Assembly: GCA_963971305.1 (NCBI GenBank)
Contig: CAXARO010001749.1
Span: 62,001 to 126,000 of the forward strand
From: Arcuatula senhousia
Lineage: Eukaryota; Mollusca; Bivalvia; Mytilida; Mytilidae
Direction: 5' to 3'
Length of the DNA: 64,000 nucleotides
Of this stretch, positions 1 to 11,860 are shown piece after piece. The translations under genes and the position numbers were made by a program. A model generated the notes under the pieces. The model was not told the origin of the DNA. It saw only the letters and a list, made by a program, of their open reading frames with translations, and did not search any database. Each line of letters begins with the position of its first letter. Positions within the stretch are counted from its first letter, which is position 1.

Positions 1-330
1 ATTTTAAAAGATGAAAAAGCACAGGCACTTGTTGCATGTGTTTTAGTACAGCATAAATACATTGAACCAATCAAAATACGCAATCATGACAATATCAGTT
101 TTAGATTATAAGAATATGCCTGACCAATTTACTGTTTAGACTGGAAAACCACGCCAAATCAGCAAAAAATAAAGCTCCGCCATAAAATGGAGTATCTATA
201 GAAGATGCGATTCTGGTCGATATAAAACAGTTTTAACATACATTTACCTAACTCCGTCCTTGATCATTTTTTGCATGATCACATCTATCATTTTACAGGA
301 TTTATATTTTTAAAAACTTGTTTTTTTTAG
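1..330. other. Intron-like sequence, no gene seen
   Basis: AT-rich sequence without a convincing frame. It ends in a run of T followed by AG at 321-330, which is the acceptor of the first exon in the window, so it is probably the 3' part of an intron of the Schlafen-like gene. Earlier exons of that gene lie outside the window. Confidence 0.5.
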
Positions 331-3300
331 GACGCGTCGTTGGAGTATATCTTGATAGAAAAACAGAAGATAAGGTCCGCTTAAGAATTGACGAAACCAT
401 GAGGACATTTTTACCACCAGTCCTAACAAACAATTACCATGTTGAATTTGTTCCTATATATACAAAAGATGGAAGGCGACTAATAGGTACATGAAATAAG
501 AATGACAAAAATCAATATATCATTTTACTACATAATATGAATATTAATAGCATAAATGAACAGAAACAGCTAAATTAAGTCCATCATTGATCAATAATGG
601 ACTAGATGCATTCACATCAAGTGATATTCTTAGTCCCAGTTTAAGTATATTTACCTTTTAAATGTTAATAAAGTTAAAAAGCTGTTTGAATAAAGTTTAC
701 CCAAAGAAAAATCCTTGTTATAATGGTGAATGTTTGGAGGCAGTCAGGCGGAGAAGACATTTTCGTAACAGTTTTCTCAGCAAATACTAATATCACAGCC
801 AGTTGATATTTGGTACTATACAGCATCAGGGTAGGGTCTCATTAAGTGTGATTTAATCCAGGTCTGTCGCTCACCTACTTCCTGTTTAACAAAATGTGGC
901 CATTTTTGACTTTGACAGATTTTTAAATAGTACTCTAAAAGAGACACAAAGGTACCAGTTTGGGATTTGAATGTCTAAAGTCAAAAACGGCAAAGATTAA
1001 ATCAGTAAACACAAGCAAGAACAGCAATGAATGAAAAGAGATGAAAGAGACAACATAAAATTACACAAAAATAACCAACAAAACAAACTTCAGTTCAAAC
1101 CAGCTTGACTCATTCAAAGACAGGTGTCATTGCATTCATAAGCTATTCACCATTTCTTTTGAAATGCCTGTACCAAGTCAGGACCATTGCGATCTTCAAT
1201 TTTTGCGGTATGTATTCCTTGTTTTGCCTCGTCTTATGGACATTTGAGATTGATTCTCCAAGTTCGGTAATTTTGTTATTACCTTTATTTGCAATTCACA
1301 TGGAAACTGGATTGCTACATGTATTCGATTTAAACAAAGTGTACCAGTCTTTCATGGTTATTGCCTGTCTATAAAGAAAGTAAAAGGTCATGTATGCATG
1401 CTGTTAGTCTGTTCATTAAGAGGTACACATACTTTTTAAGTTAAAAAATTAATATAGTCTATAATGTCAGACACTATTTCTGCTTAAGTTAAACACATTT
1501 TCTTGATTTTTAGAGAATTACAAAGTAATAGAAATTTCAGTCAAAAAGAAAGATCATTTAACAGAACTGTATGAAGCTAATGGTACAGTGTATTTACGGA
1601 GAGATGCAAGGACAGAGATACTTAAACCATTTGAAGTACAACAGTGGCTTAAAGAGGTAAGTTAAAAATCATGATGTTGCCTGCAACATGTTGCAAAGCG
1701 ACAAATAGGATACAAGTTGCAGAGGTACCAATGGGGTATTGGAATGTCAAAAGTCCGAAGGGGCAGAGACAAAACCAGTAAACACTAACAAGAACGGGAC
1801 AAAAACAGACAATATGTAAAACATTGAAACACAAAATAACTGAATATCAATCAACAACGCGAACTCCAGTCGAAACAAGAGTGAACTCAGGTGCTCCGGA
1901 AGAGTAAGCAGTTCCTGCTTAATTGCTTTAGCACACCAGTCGCGTTGCCAATAGTCCATTCAGCGTGTCAAATCCGGTAAAGGAAGACAAAACAAAACCC
2001 TATTACAAACTCACATCTGCACTCATCTGAGAGATCAAAATCCCATACTTGTCTATAAGTGCATGATGTCTTCCGTAAAATTTCTTGAGTGAAGACAGCA
2101 ACTGAGGAGCAACATAACCCTGTGTGAGTTGGTTTATATGTCATCTCGTGGCATCTTTCTTCCTATGCAGTCACAAAAAATTGTGTTGATAATATATATG
2201 TAGCTTTGTCCTATAGTTTATTATTGTATGCATTCTGTAAACCGACTTATTTTTGCAAGCAATTTATATTCAAGGATTTCACAAGGAACAGAAATTTGTG
2301 AAAATTAATTGTCACGAATAAACTCATTTTCATAGTAATTTAATTGTTTTTGCAACAAATCATGAAAATAATAATAGCTGCAAAAAAGGCCTGACATTAA
2401 AATTTGAAATATTGTAGTTGCGAAAATGAATTGTAAACAAAAAGCCCCGAAATAAAAAATGCAAATATTTTGTACCTACGAAAAATAATTTGGTTTACAG
2501 TATGGTATTTTCTGTTTGAAACCATGGTAACTCATCAGCTTTTCTTTTTACACATGCAATTATTTGATATGCAGTCAACATATATCTTCTATGGAAGACC
2601 TGAGCATTCTAGTTATAAATACAGCACTACATTAAAATCTTCTTTAAGGATGTTCGCTGGTCAGTTTGAAAATAACAAGATTTCTAGATTTATATATTTG
2701 ACAGATAGGCCATAGTAAAAGGTACAAAATAAGCTTGAAAAATTCCATGGTTACTGAACTCATTTTCACTTTAATAAGCATTTAAAATTTTGTGGGAAAA
2801 GGCTTTCTCTGACTTTTTCATGGATTTAGTGTTGAACGTGTTTTAGTGTAAAACCAATGAAAAAATAACAAGAGATTTATAAAACTTTGTATATTAGCTC
2901 TAAATGATTAAATTAACCCTATTATAAAAAGAAAATTAGGGGTCGCTGGGCAAAAATATTATCCTTATTTTAATGGAAAAATCCAGAGGATTCCGAAAAT
3001 CTGACAGAAATCTTAAAAATTGACCAGCAATCATTGTTAAATACAGTTATGCAGAGGCTACCACAGGATATCCTTGGAAGCTCAGGGGTTATTTTCTAAC
3101 CTAATTATTTATCACGCCTCCGTCATTTATATGATTTTGTTTGTGTGCGTGTTCTTGATCTGATCTTGAAGTTCATAAAATTTTTAATATAAGCACATTA
3201 GAAAAATATAATGCGACCAATCAGGAGGCTCAATACAAATGTATAAAAAACAAGGTACCGCAGAGGTGTTTACCATTACTGATTTTCAGTAATCATTCCT

Positions 3301-4232
3301 GATTTGAGTTCCAAAATACTCATCACTGATTATCCTCTGAAATTACTCATTTATGCAATTGTAACAATATTGATAAAATACTTGCTCTTTTTATTATTTT
3401 ATTTACACCCAAATGTTTAAACCAGTTTTGTGCAATAGAAAATCTAAATAACTTGAGGCTTGATGATTATTTTGGATATTACAAACACAAATTGATGAGT
3501 GTTGGAGTTTTAATATCCTATGTTAACTGTACAAAATTTCAGATTACTGATTACTGGTCAAAATTACTGAAAAAAGTTGTTCAAATTACTGGACACACGA
3601 AAAGAGGGTAAACACCTCTGGTACCGGTATTTCATATGTAATGACCCAGGGGTGATGAATGAGTAAGTGAGAGAAGAACCCCATAGATTCTCAGGATGCA
3701 ATAGTGCTAAAAAAAACCAAGGACCTCTGTGTTTAATTTAGATTGTCATGATTTGAGTCTTGAAATGTGTTGGTCATTTAATGTGATCCCATTTTACATA
3801 AAAAATACTATTTTTTTTTACAAATACATGTACCTATTTGACATGAAATTCACTAAAATAAATTCACTTAAAAATATCAAAATTTTGGCAGTATTGTGAA
3901 CACCTTTGAATATTTTACAGCATCATCAAGAAGATATGAAGGTCGCTTTGGAAAGACACCAACGTGATATTTCTATAGAGAAGGATGAAGAAATACGCCA
4001 ACTGAAGAAAGAAAAGGACAATTTAAAACTCCAAGTAGAAAACAACAGAAAAGATTCAGAAATGAAAAATGACATTAAAGCTCAGAATGATAAGAATAGG
4101 TCAAATGAAGAAATTCATGTTTTAGAAAAAGAGAATGAAAATTTAAGGAAACAAATTGAAAAAGAAAAGGAAAGTAATAAACAGCTTCAGAAAGAGTTGA
4201 AGAAGAAATCAAAAGTTTGTGCCATAATGTGA
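331..4232 (+). CDS. Schlafen-like AlbA_2-domain protein, C-terminal exons, with coiled coil and CaaX box
   Basis: Three exons join in frame: 331-486, 1514-1656 and 3921-4232, with stop TGA at 4230-4232. Acceptors are T-rich tracts plus AG; donors are GTACAT at 487 and GTAAGT at 1657. Exons 1 and 2 read as the second half of a Schlafen AlbA_2 (formerly AAA_4) domain: residues RVVGVYLDRK, then VEFVPIYTKDG, then VIEISV and VYLRRDA, ending in a WLKE helix. Exon 3 (104 codons) is a highly charged coiled coil rich in E, K and Q. The protein ends KKKSKVCAIM, a polybasic stretch and a CaaX box; Met in the last position usually favours farnesylation. In the family, AlbA_2 domains bind or cut nucleic acid; here the start of the domain is outside the window, so catalytic residues cannot be judged. 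Membrane anchoring by a prenyl group is an inference. Exon joins are read by eye, without transcript data. Confidence 0.62.
715..936 (+). repeat. Family E interspersed repeat copy
   Basis: Begins near TTATAATGGTGAATG and contains the block AGGTCTGTCGCTCACC followed by CTACTTCCTGTTTAAC and the end TTTTTGACTTTGACAG. The same order of blocks recurs at 33926-34147, 35260-35605, 39436-39668 and 62845-62998, and more weakly around 53500 and 54550. The most complete copy (39436) begins with a palindromic CCGGATTT...AAATCCGG. Non-coding. Confidence 0.7.
948..1378 (+). repeat. Diverged repeat remnant
   Basis: The first part (948-1030) is a diverged relative of the repeat at 1717-2129 (shared order: GGTACCA, GAATGTC, AAAGTC, AGTAAACACAA). 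A stretch around 1155-1195 matches, on the opposite strand, sequence near 11850-11885. A short open frame at 1105-1374 crosses this repeat and is not taken as a gene. Confidence 0.45.
1717..2129 (+). repeat. About 410-bp interspersed repeat, copy 1 (intronic)
   Basis: Starts GCAGAGGTACCAATGGGG and ends ACATAACCCTGTGTGAG. The same block with the same two edges recurs at 9855-10259, and a diverged partial copy lies at 55862-56075. It sits in the intron between exons 2 and 3 of the Schlafen-like gene. No terminal inverted repeat or protein is visible, so its class is unknown. Confidence 0.75.
2235..2500. mobile_element. MITE-like element with CTGTAAACC ends
   Basis: The left end CTGTAAACC plus TTATTTTT is matched inverted at the right end AAAAATAA plus GGTTTACAG, giving an imperfect terminal inverted repeat around 266 bp of AT-rich non-coding DNA. 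It is intronic in the Schlafen-like gene. Confidence 0.55.
3261..3620. mobile_element. hAT-like MITE with 6-bp target duplication
   Basis: The terminal inverted repeat CAGAGGTGTTTACC (left) is answered by GGTAAACACCTCTG (right). Both ends are flanked by the direct repeat GTACCG (3255-3260 and 3621-3626), read as a target-site duplication. CAG...CTG ends are usual for hAT elements. It is non-coding and intronic. The element at 52926-53204 has the same end type and also a 6-bp duplication. Confidence 0.75.
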
Positions 4233-4248
4233 TTTAAATCATATATTT

Positions 4249-4480
4249 TTATACCACCTGCAAGTAAAGTTATGGGGTATATAGAAATCATCATGTCTGT
4301 TTATCTATCTGTCTGTTTGTCCAAATGTTTGGTTTACTAAGCAATTACTCCTTTAATCTTTAGATGAAGTGATGGAATTTGATGAAACTTTACATAAAGT
4401 GGAAGTGATGGAATTTGATGAAACTTCACATGAAATGGAAGTGATGGAATTTGATGAAACGTACACTTTAAATGAAGGAA
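4249..4480 (+). repeat. Palindrome-headed repeat with 36-bp tandem units in the 3' UTR
   Basis: About 17 bases after the Schlafen-like stop codon, a T-run leads into ATACCACC...GGGGTAT, a degenerate 5' palindrome like those heading families A to D. At about 4366-4473 a 36-bp unit starting GTGATGGAATTTGATGAAAC is repeated almost three times, which leaves a short open frame by chance. The element appears to have entered the 3' UTR. The right end is unclear. Confidence 0.4.
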
Positions 4481-4614
4481 TTACTGTTAACATACTTATT
4501 TTCAACAATTTACAATTTCACCCAAGTTCACGGGTACTTAATCAAACATGATACAAATTGTTTCATTTCTTGGGTGTTTATCCATTTAAAAGTTTGAACC
4601 ACAAAATCTGTAAA

Positions 4615-4620
4615 AATAAA
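4615..4620 (+). terminator. Candidate poly(A) signal AATAAA of the Schlafen-like gene
   Basis: First AATAAA downstream of the stop at 4230-4232. Further AATAAA motifs occur near 5551, so the real cleavage site is not decided by sequence alone. Confidence 0.35.
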
Positions 4621-6007
4621 AACTTCAGGAAAAATAGTATGTTTACAGAATATCAAATGGAGATGTACATAAAGAAAATGTACACTGATCTGAAATTTCA
4701 TTCAAGGGAGACTATTGGACTTTTTTGGTAATATTGATTTGAGGGTCGGTAGGACCTTTTACCAGACAGCAGGAAAGGTTATAAATTTATTCACCAGGAA
4801 TTTGAAATTTAAACCATAAAACTGTGGGAATTTTAAATTTTTACATTTTAACTTCAATATTCATTTTCTAGAAAACATCATTTAGTATTTAATTTTTCAG
4901 GAGTCCTGGATGGAGTGTCACCCCCACCTACCAACCCCCTGATATCAATCAGATATCCCTGATATGAAGCAGGGAGAACTAAGGCTACTAAGTAACTAAG
5001 CTTTTGTGAGGTTGCTAACAGTACATATATTCCTTGTTATGCTTTTGTGTTTGTTTAAAAGGCAAATAATTAGTGAATTCAGTCTGACCAGAACCCCAAA
5101 ATGAACTGGCAAATTCTTCCACCAAACTAAAGCTTTCCAGTTTCTTCTTTTAATTGTTGGAAGTATACAATTTCGCTTTTCACCTGTCTGAAGTTAGATT
5201 GTGGGGCATAATTCATAAAAATTCATCAAACTTCACACATTGAAGATTATTGGGAGAGAAAGAATCGTACTTATTTGGGTTTTAAAGGTCAAAGGTAATC
5301 TTCATAATTTACTACACAAATATGTTAAGCAGGGTACATTGAGGCCTAGGACCAGGATACTTAGTTCTGAGAATATTCTCAACTTATTGTATTTACTATG
5401 GGAGTTGGGAATATTCTCAGATTTAAGAGTTTTTTTTGTGGCACTGGGGCCTGGTCTTGTTTTTATCTTTATATAGCACCTGTATAAACTGAAAACCTGT
5501 TTACACTTATGTTTCATATTTTATCAAATGGGCTTTAACAGATCTCACCATAAATAAAATTTATATTGTAGTTATGTAGTACTATGTGTAAATCATGTTC
5601 ATTTCAATGCATTTGAACTTTTTTGTATGTTTTTTTTTCCAGTTTGACTTTTCTTCTTTTCATATGAACTTTTAATTTTTTATGGTATTTTTTTGGTATT
5701 CTTGTTTTGTGTATTTGCCTTGGTTAAGATTTTTTAATGTATTGTTAAGATAAGGGAATCCTTGATTTTAAACATGCATACTTTATTTGTTTGTCTTATG
5801 TAAATTATAATACATGTATTTTAGGGCTAAACAATCAAACAATCAATATTTGAACAGAATATAAGATATATGATGAAAATCATGAGTAAAAGCCTTATAC
5901 ATTAGATGTGGTTGGTTTGGTTCAAATTTGTTGAATGTATATAAGTATTCTCATTCAGATTGATTTTTGATAAATTAATTATAATTGTATTTTATTGGGC
6001 CATTTGT
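4621..6007. other. No gene recognised
   Basis: AT-rich sequence. The small open frames on both strands at about 5240-5517 overlap each other and show no family signal. It may include the rest of the 3' UTR of the upstream gene. Confidence 0.4.
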
Positions 6008-6585
6008 AAAGGAGTAGGGGCCTGTTTTTGGCCTAAAGTTTTACACAAATCCCAACTGTTGAATACAGTCACAGATGCTGATAAAACATTCATTAGATGT
6101 CAAAAAATGAGAATCTAAATATATTTTTGAATTCATAAATGGTTGTTTTGGCGGAAAATATGAAATGAAAGTGACCTTTATTCCAAAAATAGACATTTTA
6201 CATCGAGTATCAGTATTTTTAAGATACATTTTGGAATAGAAAAGTATCTCCGCACACAAGAAACAACTAAATATTTTTACTGTTTGTTAATATGGCTTAT
6301 ATAAATTTTCTCTAAAAGTATAAACTTGTTTCTTGTGTGCAGACGATGTTTTCTGGTCTAAAAAGTACCTTGAAAACGACGACCAAAATTTCTCAAATTT
6401 TGTCATTTTTGCTAAAATCACTAGAATTATGACGTCATTATGACGCTTCAATATTTTTTGTTTTTTATATTTGGACATGTTTTCTTTTTGGGCAGAGTTA
6501 ACACTATGTTCTGGCCAGAAATTGACACTTTTGCATAACCTTCATATTTTTAGGCTAAATTAGAGCCTTATGCCCCTACTCCTTT
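6008..6585. mobile_element. Foldback element, AAAGGAGTAGGGGC ends
   Basis: AAAGGAGTAGGGGC at the left is matched inverted by GCCCCTACTCCTTT at the right. Near the centre, GCACACAAGAAACAA (about 6252) faces TTGTTTCTTGTGTGC (about 6327). The halves are therefore diverged inverted copies of one another over most of their length. Non-coding. Confidence 0.65.
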
Positions 6586-6632
6586 GTCAGCAACAATCTC
6601 TGGTCTATATTCAAATTTGATGGCTTTCAATT

Positions 6633-7180
6633 GAGGTAGGTGGGGTGTCTAAAAACTTATTCATCAAATTCTCAAACTTTGTTCACAGTTAACCAAAGAC
6701 TGGTACTTTAAATGTAGATAATAGAATTAAAAGGTCTCCACATGAATTTATTTTAGAATTGACTTTGAAAAATGCATGATATATATATAAAGGATTGATA
6801 GGACGAACCAAATTTCTTTTACCTAAAGAATCTTCTCCATAGATTTTTCTTAAAACTTGTGAAAATTTGTATTTTGTACAAATTTTAACATATAGTAGAT
6901 ATTAAATAAGATTCACCATCAAAATTTTGAAAAAAGAAGAAAAATGTCTTTTCCCTATAATTTCTATACAAATTGTTTCCCCATAAAAGTACAGGAAAGT
7001 ATTGAAATTCCCAAAGAAGGTGTATTGTGGATTATTTTTATCCAAACATTTGTTATAATAATCAATTTTAATGGTTTACCTATCCCAATAGAAATCAATT
7101 AGAATAACAAGCATTATAAATTTTAAATTTATGAAGGATGTGCAAAAAGATGCACAGTGATAGACACCCCATCTACCTTC
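6633..7180. mobile_element. TIR element, GAGGTAGGTGGGGTGTC ends
   Basis: GAGGTAGGTGGGGTGTCTA at 6633 is matched inverted by TAGACACCCCATCTACCTTC ending at 7180. The 548 bp between is AT-rich and non-coding. I could not define the target-site duplication. Confidence 0.65.
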
Positions 7181-7536
7181 AAAAGCTTTTTATATCTCTG
7201 TGTATAAAAAAGGCCTTAGGGTAACATTTTTTTTCAGGAACTTCATGATACAGAGGTTTTATAAATTTTCACATATTTCATAAATTTATTCTTTAGGAAC
7301 ATAAAGCTCAAAACAATTTTATTCCTTTATCGATCTACTGCCTGTTTGCCAAATATAATTTAAGGATAACATGCAATTCTTTTTTTTTTTGCCTCATCAA
7401 GGATCATCAGTACATATAGAATTTTACTTAGACATTTAGTTTTTAGTCAAAAAAGAATGTTTATATTGATTTTTGGTAACACATTCCCATACTGTTTTAT
7501 ACAATCTCATTAAAATCAGATCTCTTTGCAGTTGTT

Positions 7537-7677
7537 GATCCAGAAGTTTTAAAAGGGGCCCCACTGACTGGCTAGGCTTGCCCACTCTGGTGATGCTGTG
7601 TAAAAAAAAACAGATAACTACATGCTTTGTTTCTGACCAACTGGCCTGGGCCGCTGCCAACCCCCCTTCAGGATCCG
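7537..7677 (-). mobile_element. Short GC-rich MITE with GGATCC ends
   Basis: Read on the minus strand it starts GGATCCTGAAGGGGGG and ends CCCC...CTTCTGGATC, an imperfect inverted repeat. It is far more GC-rich than its surroundings. Similar GGATCC-ended short repeats are common in marine invertebrates; the class is not resolved here. Confidence 0.5.
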
Positions 7678-8984
7678 CCCGTGTGCTTTTCCACATGTGC
7701 CTTATAACATGTTATTATTACTATTAAATCAATATTAAAAGGTGACCTCATATATTATTGATAATATTAAGGGCCCACATATAGTTGTGGCAGTTTTTGT
7801 CACATTCATGAAGTATCATTTGTGAATGTACAAACGAATATTTAATCAATCATAGGTTTCGGGAGGAGAGGCTATATTTGTCTACAGAGCCCTTCCTGAC
7901 TTGGTCCTAATTTTACTTTTATGTTTTTGTTTTGTGATTACAATGTACCTGTGATATGATCAACTTTACTTATGTTTTGAATAAACTCTTGGTGTATTCA
8001 TTTTTAATCTGTATGGCCCAGTTATAAACACTTTCTGAACAAACATACATGTATCTTGTCTTCCATTTCTCTGCAGAATATGACTGTCCATCCAGATTTC
8101 TGCAAGCATGTGTACAAAGACTATTGGTCATTATGTATTCAAAGACATCTCCGTATTCGGCGAGTTCCGTGTGGTACACTCGAATGATGGAGCATGGAGT
8201 TGTTAAGAATTTTTTAAACATTTCTTGTGAATTTATTTACAAAATCGTATTTGTTTATAAAGGAAAAAGATGGGGTTGTCATCAATTCCTATTATTTTAA
8301 TGGTTTTTCACTATTCTCTATTTTTTTAACTTCTGCAACTTTTCTATTTATTTTTTATAATGCTGTAAGATTCATTTACTCTATTCTTAAGTATTTTTGA
8401 TCAATATTCTTCATTTGTTAATTTGTTAGCAATTGTTCTTTTTTTTCTTTAAATCCCATCGTCACTCTCATATAGTATTGTGATATTTCGGATATTGGTA
8501 AATCTGTTGATATAAATACATTGATTCGATATATTCAAATTTTAATTTTGACTTTGAACATTTTAATTAGACCATAGGTGCCTCACTGATTATTAAATCA
8601 ATTCTCGCAACGGTCAGTTGGAGCATCCAAATTACCGTAGCTCCAAACTTTTCTTTTTGATAATTTATAACTATCTTACTATTCAATAATTCCTATGGTT
8701 CTTCGAAATTTACCATTCCTTTGTTTCCCAACCCACACCCATATTTCATTTGCCATCATCATGTCGTGTTCATTTTGTTGTCTTTTTCGTGGTCGTTGCC
8801 TATGTTGCGTTGCACGGGCGTTACATACCAACATTTCTGATCATGTGTTCTACTGTCAACAAATCTTTGCAGTTTTCTTTCCATGGTAGCTTTGAGACCT
8901 ATTTTTCATCCTCCTTTGAAATTGAAATCTCAATAAAGTGATCGATTGCGTCTGCCATTTGAATGTTCGATTCAATCTCTTTTG
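7678..8984. other. No gene recognised
   Basis: AT-rich sequence with short overlapping open frames on both strands (about 7970-8300 and 8695-8941). None has a recognisable motif or splice context. Confidence 0.4.
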
Positions 8985-10505
8985 TATCTTAATCCATGTC
9001 TTCCAGCTTCCAGAATCTGTCTAATTCTAATTGGGGCATTTTCTGCAATCATGGAACTAACGGAAGTAGGTCCATGTCCACAGATAACATGATCTTGAGC
9101 GACGAACCAATAAAAGTCAGCACCAATTAGTATGGATACTTCAATGGATTCCGTGTCTCTGACGGGATGGGCAAGTGTTTATCCATGAAAGTAATGTAAG
9201 TCATGTGCAACTTTTCTGCTCTGGTTTTGTATGGGTGACGCAATTCTCGGTACAATAATTACTCTGATCGGAATGATGTTAGCTTTGATTTGTAGAGTTG
9301 TTCTATCTAAATTCCGAATGTATTTTGTCTTCAAATGATGTTATGTTAATAGTTTCCGATCCTTCTATTTCTACTTCAAGTTTAGTGGCTAATTCCTGAC
9401 TAATGAATGAACGTTGCGCTCCTTCATCAAAGAAAATATTTGCCTCTATCTGACTATTCCGGGACATGACTTGCGCGACAGCAGTTTTCATAACTATTTT
9501 CGATGTTTCCTGGTTTGCAGATATGTATAACATGGAAGTGTCGGACTTATCTTTTTTGTGTACCTGATCTTGTTTTTCTGGTTTCTTTTCTTTATCTTTC
9601 TGGCATAATGAAGTGTGATGTTTCAGGTGACATATGCGGCAGTCATATTTGAATTGGCAATCTGAAACTCTATGTATACAAAAAGAGTTGAAGCATAATT
9701 TCTTCTCTTTTATGATTGCGATTCTTTTCTCGTGTTCGATTACATCTTTGCAGTCTACTGAGTGGTGGCTACCTTCACATTATACGTACGACTTCTTATC
9801 TTGGTATTTGGCGGGTTTGCGTGTACTTCCTTTACTATAATCATTACTAAAGAAGCAGAGGTACCAATGGGGTATCCGAATGTCAAAAGTCCGAAAGGGC
9901 AGAGACTAAACCAGTAAACACAAACAAGAACGGGACAAAAACAGACAACACGTAAAACATGGAAACACAAAACAACTGAATATCAATCAACAACGCGAAC
10001 TCCAGTCGAAACAAGAGTGAACTCAGGTGCTCCGGAAGAGTAAGCAGTTCCTGCTTGCTATAGCACACCCGTCGCGTTGCCAATAGTCCATTCAGCGTGT
10101 CAAATCCAGTAAAGGAAGACAAAACAACACCCTATGACAAACCAACATCTGCACTCATCTGAGAGATCGAAATCCCATATTTGTCTATAAGTGCATGATG
10201 TCTTCCGTAAAATTTCTTGAGTGAAGACAGCAACCGAGGAGCAACATAACCCTGTGTGAGCAATTTTTGCGTCAGACGTGTCGCCCTGCTAAGGAAATCG
10301 ATGTAAGTCCCGCACTAACATTTGCAATGGGCGGCAAACGTACTCTTACCAATGACTGGAATTAATTCTTGTATTGACAGCTCTTTACATATGGCATCTC
10401 TAAGTTTTTGGATAGTCCAATCATCACTCTCTTTTTCATGTGTAATATTCTTCTTAACTCGTACGGTTACTTGCCTACGATTACGGGTATCAAAAGCGAA
10501 CAAAA
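8985..10505 (-). pseudogene. BEL/Pao retrotransposon gag-protease remnant
   Basis: Read on the minus strand. 10503-10315 gives a Gag helix (DWTIQKLRDAICKEL). A zinc knuckle follows at about 9775-9600, with residues CEGSHHSVDC, KKLCFN, CRICHLKHHTSLC. 9533-9303 is the aspartic-protease-like domain of BEL/Pao (DUF1758 type), with FDEGAQRSFI where the catalytic D-S-G is expected. Past a frameshift near 9300 the reading continues to VSILIGADFYW and CGHGPTSV, also typical of this family. Damage includes stops (near 9799 and 9183), at least one frameshift and an inserted repeat at 9855-10259. Reverse transcriptase, integrase and LTRs are not seen. The active-site D-E-G differs from the usual D-S-G. 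Confidence 0.75.
9855..10259 (+). repeat. About 405-bp interspersed repeat, copy 2, inserted in BEL/Pao gag
   Basis: Same edges and close sequence to 1717-2129. It splits the BEL/Pao Gag between the helix-rich part (10315-10503) and the zinc knuckle (below 9800), so it is younger than that insertion. Confidence 0.8.
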
Positions 10506-11218
10506 CAAAACCAAGGACTCTTATCCTCTGATATAAGCTTCGGCGTTGTCTTAAAATGACCTGAGACTCTCTAGGTGCTCATCAGGGGCGGGCATATCTA
10601 CTAAGGCTCTCATATATGCATTCGTAATTTTGTGCGTTTGACCATACCTGCTTTTGAGTAAATCACATTTATAGACTGTGTTGTATGCATTTATTGGTTG
10701 GCACTTTTATTTTGACTTAAAAATGCTTTAAATTGTGTATACCAAATCTTTACTTTATGGTTATGGAAACTTTATTTTTCCTTTTTTTTTAATTGTTCAA
10801 AGTTTTTGCCAAGTCAGGCTCAAAATAACTAAAGCATTGTTCCTGTCCAAAAAAAGGTTAATGCAATGCTAAACTTTATACTGCATTTGCCTTAAAAGTT
10901 TGGCTCACAAGAGACTTTTTGTTTTTCCCACAACAGTTCTTAAATAAGTCTATGATTTTATTGTCAACGAGAAAAACTAAGCCGTCCATTCTCTTATTTG
11001 TTGGCAAGTGCTACATCTAGCCATCTTTTCCAGAACGTTATTTTACAAACAGCAATGACAGCATCTTAATTTTGACCAAAAGAAGGAAAATCGCACTGAT
11101 TCGATACATATCAGAAGTTCTATTTTATCACTGGTGAAATACCCAAGAGCCCGGCTATAATCCTGTTTTTAGTGAAAATCATTACACAATTTGCGAACAT
11201 CTATAGAAGGAAATGAGA
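10506..11218. other. No gene recognised
   Basis: AT-rich sequence with no frame, motif or repeat that I can place. It may hold more of the decayed BEL/Pao copy. Confidence 0.35.
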
Positions 11219-11860
11219 TGTGGAATAAGTGTACGCGACACAACCTACAATACAATTTAAAATTTAAAACATCCACAACGGAAAACAGCCAGCAGCCTTC
11301 AATGTGACCAGCGGTCGCTGCTCGCTGTTTTTCAATAATTGGCCTCTGGATTGATTTTAAACTACATATGATTCAAGCCCAATCCTAAAGTGCAATGAAA
11401 GACCCTCTTCTTTACCAAAAATCGAATAAATACAGACATAAGCTTAATAGATAAAGGTTCCTGGCTAAGGACAGGCACATTAAAATGTGGCGGGGTTAAA
11501 CTAGTTTTTTGGCGCCAACCTTCCCTCTTTTAATAATCAATAACAAAGAAGAAACTAACACACAGTTATTTCTAGTCGAAATATTCATTCTTGCGTTGTC
11601 GAGCGAAGTCATGAATAAAGTGGAATAAAGCGAAAGTTCTAAAATATATGGAATAGAGATTAACCCTGTGCTTAGAGTATAGGACTCAAGATTCAATGTA
11701 CAAAAGTGTATAGGAGAAATTGAAGATGGTAGACTTGGAAATATGGATTTAGGATCTGTCTTACCAAATGTCAGTTTCGGGGTTTTCTTCTTTATGTTCA
11801 ACAAAACTTTTACATTTTCTGTCTGACCGAATCGAAATGTTTGAACAAGCAATGGCCCTG
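11219..11860 (-). repeat. Tail of a Penelope-like element, antisense copy
   Basis: Reverse complement of the tail at about 55330-55813. Shared blocks in order: TGTGTGTTAGTTT, CTTTGTTATTGATTAT, GGTTGGCGCCAAAAAACTAG, CACATTTTAATGTGCC, and the block around CAGCGAGCAGCGACCGCTGG. Because the plus-strand copy directly follows a Penelope-like reverse-transcriptase end, this copy is read as a 5'-truncated insertion. The 118-codon minus frame here runs through this tail and is not considered a gene. Confidence 0.65.

Noticed and set aside
1105..1374. 89-codon frame in an intron of the Schlafen-like gene
   Set aside because: It lies in a diverged repeat and has no splice context or family signal.
11496..11852. 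118-codon minus-strand frame
   Set aside because: It crosses the boundary of the Penelope-like tail repeat and ends in its GGTTGGCGCC block; the matching plus-strand copy near 55330 does not keep the frame.
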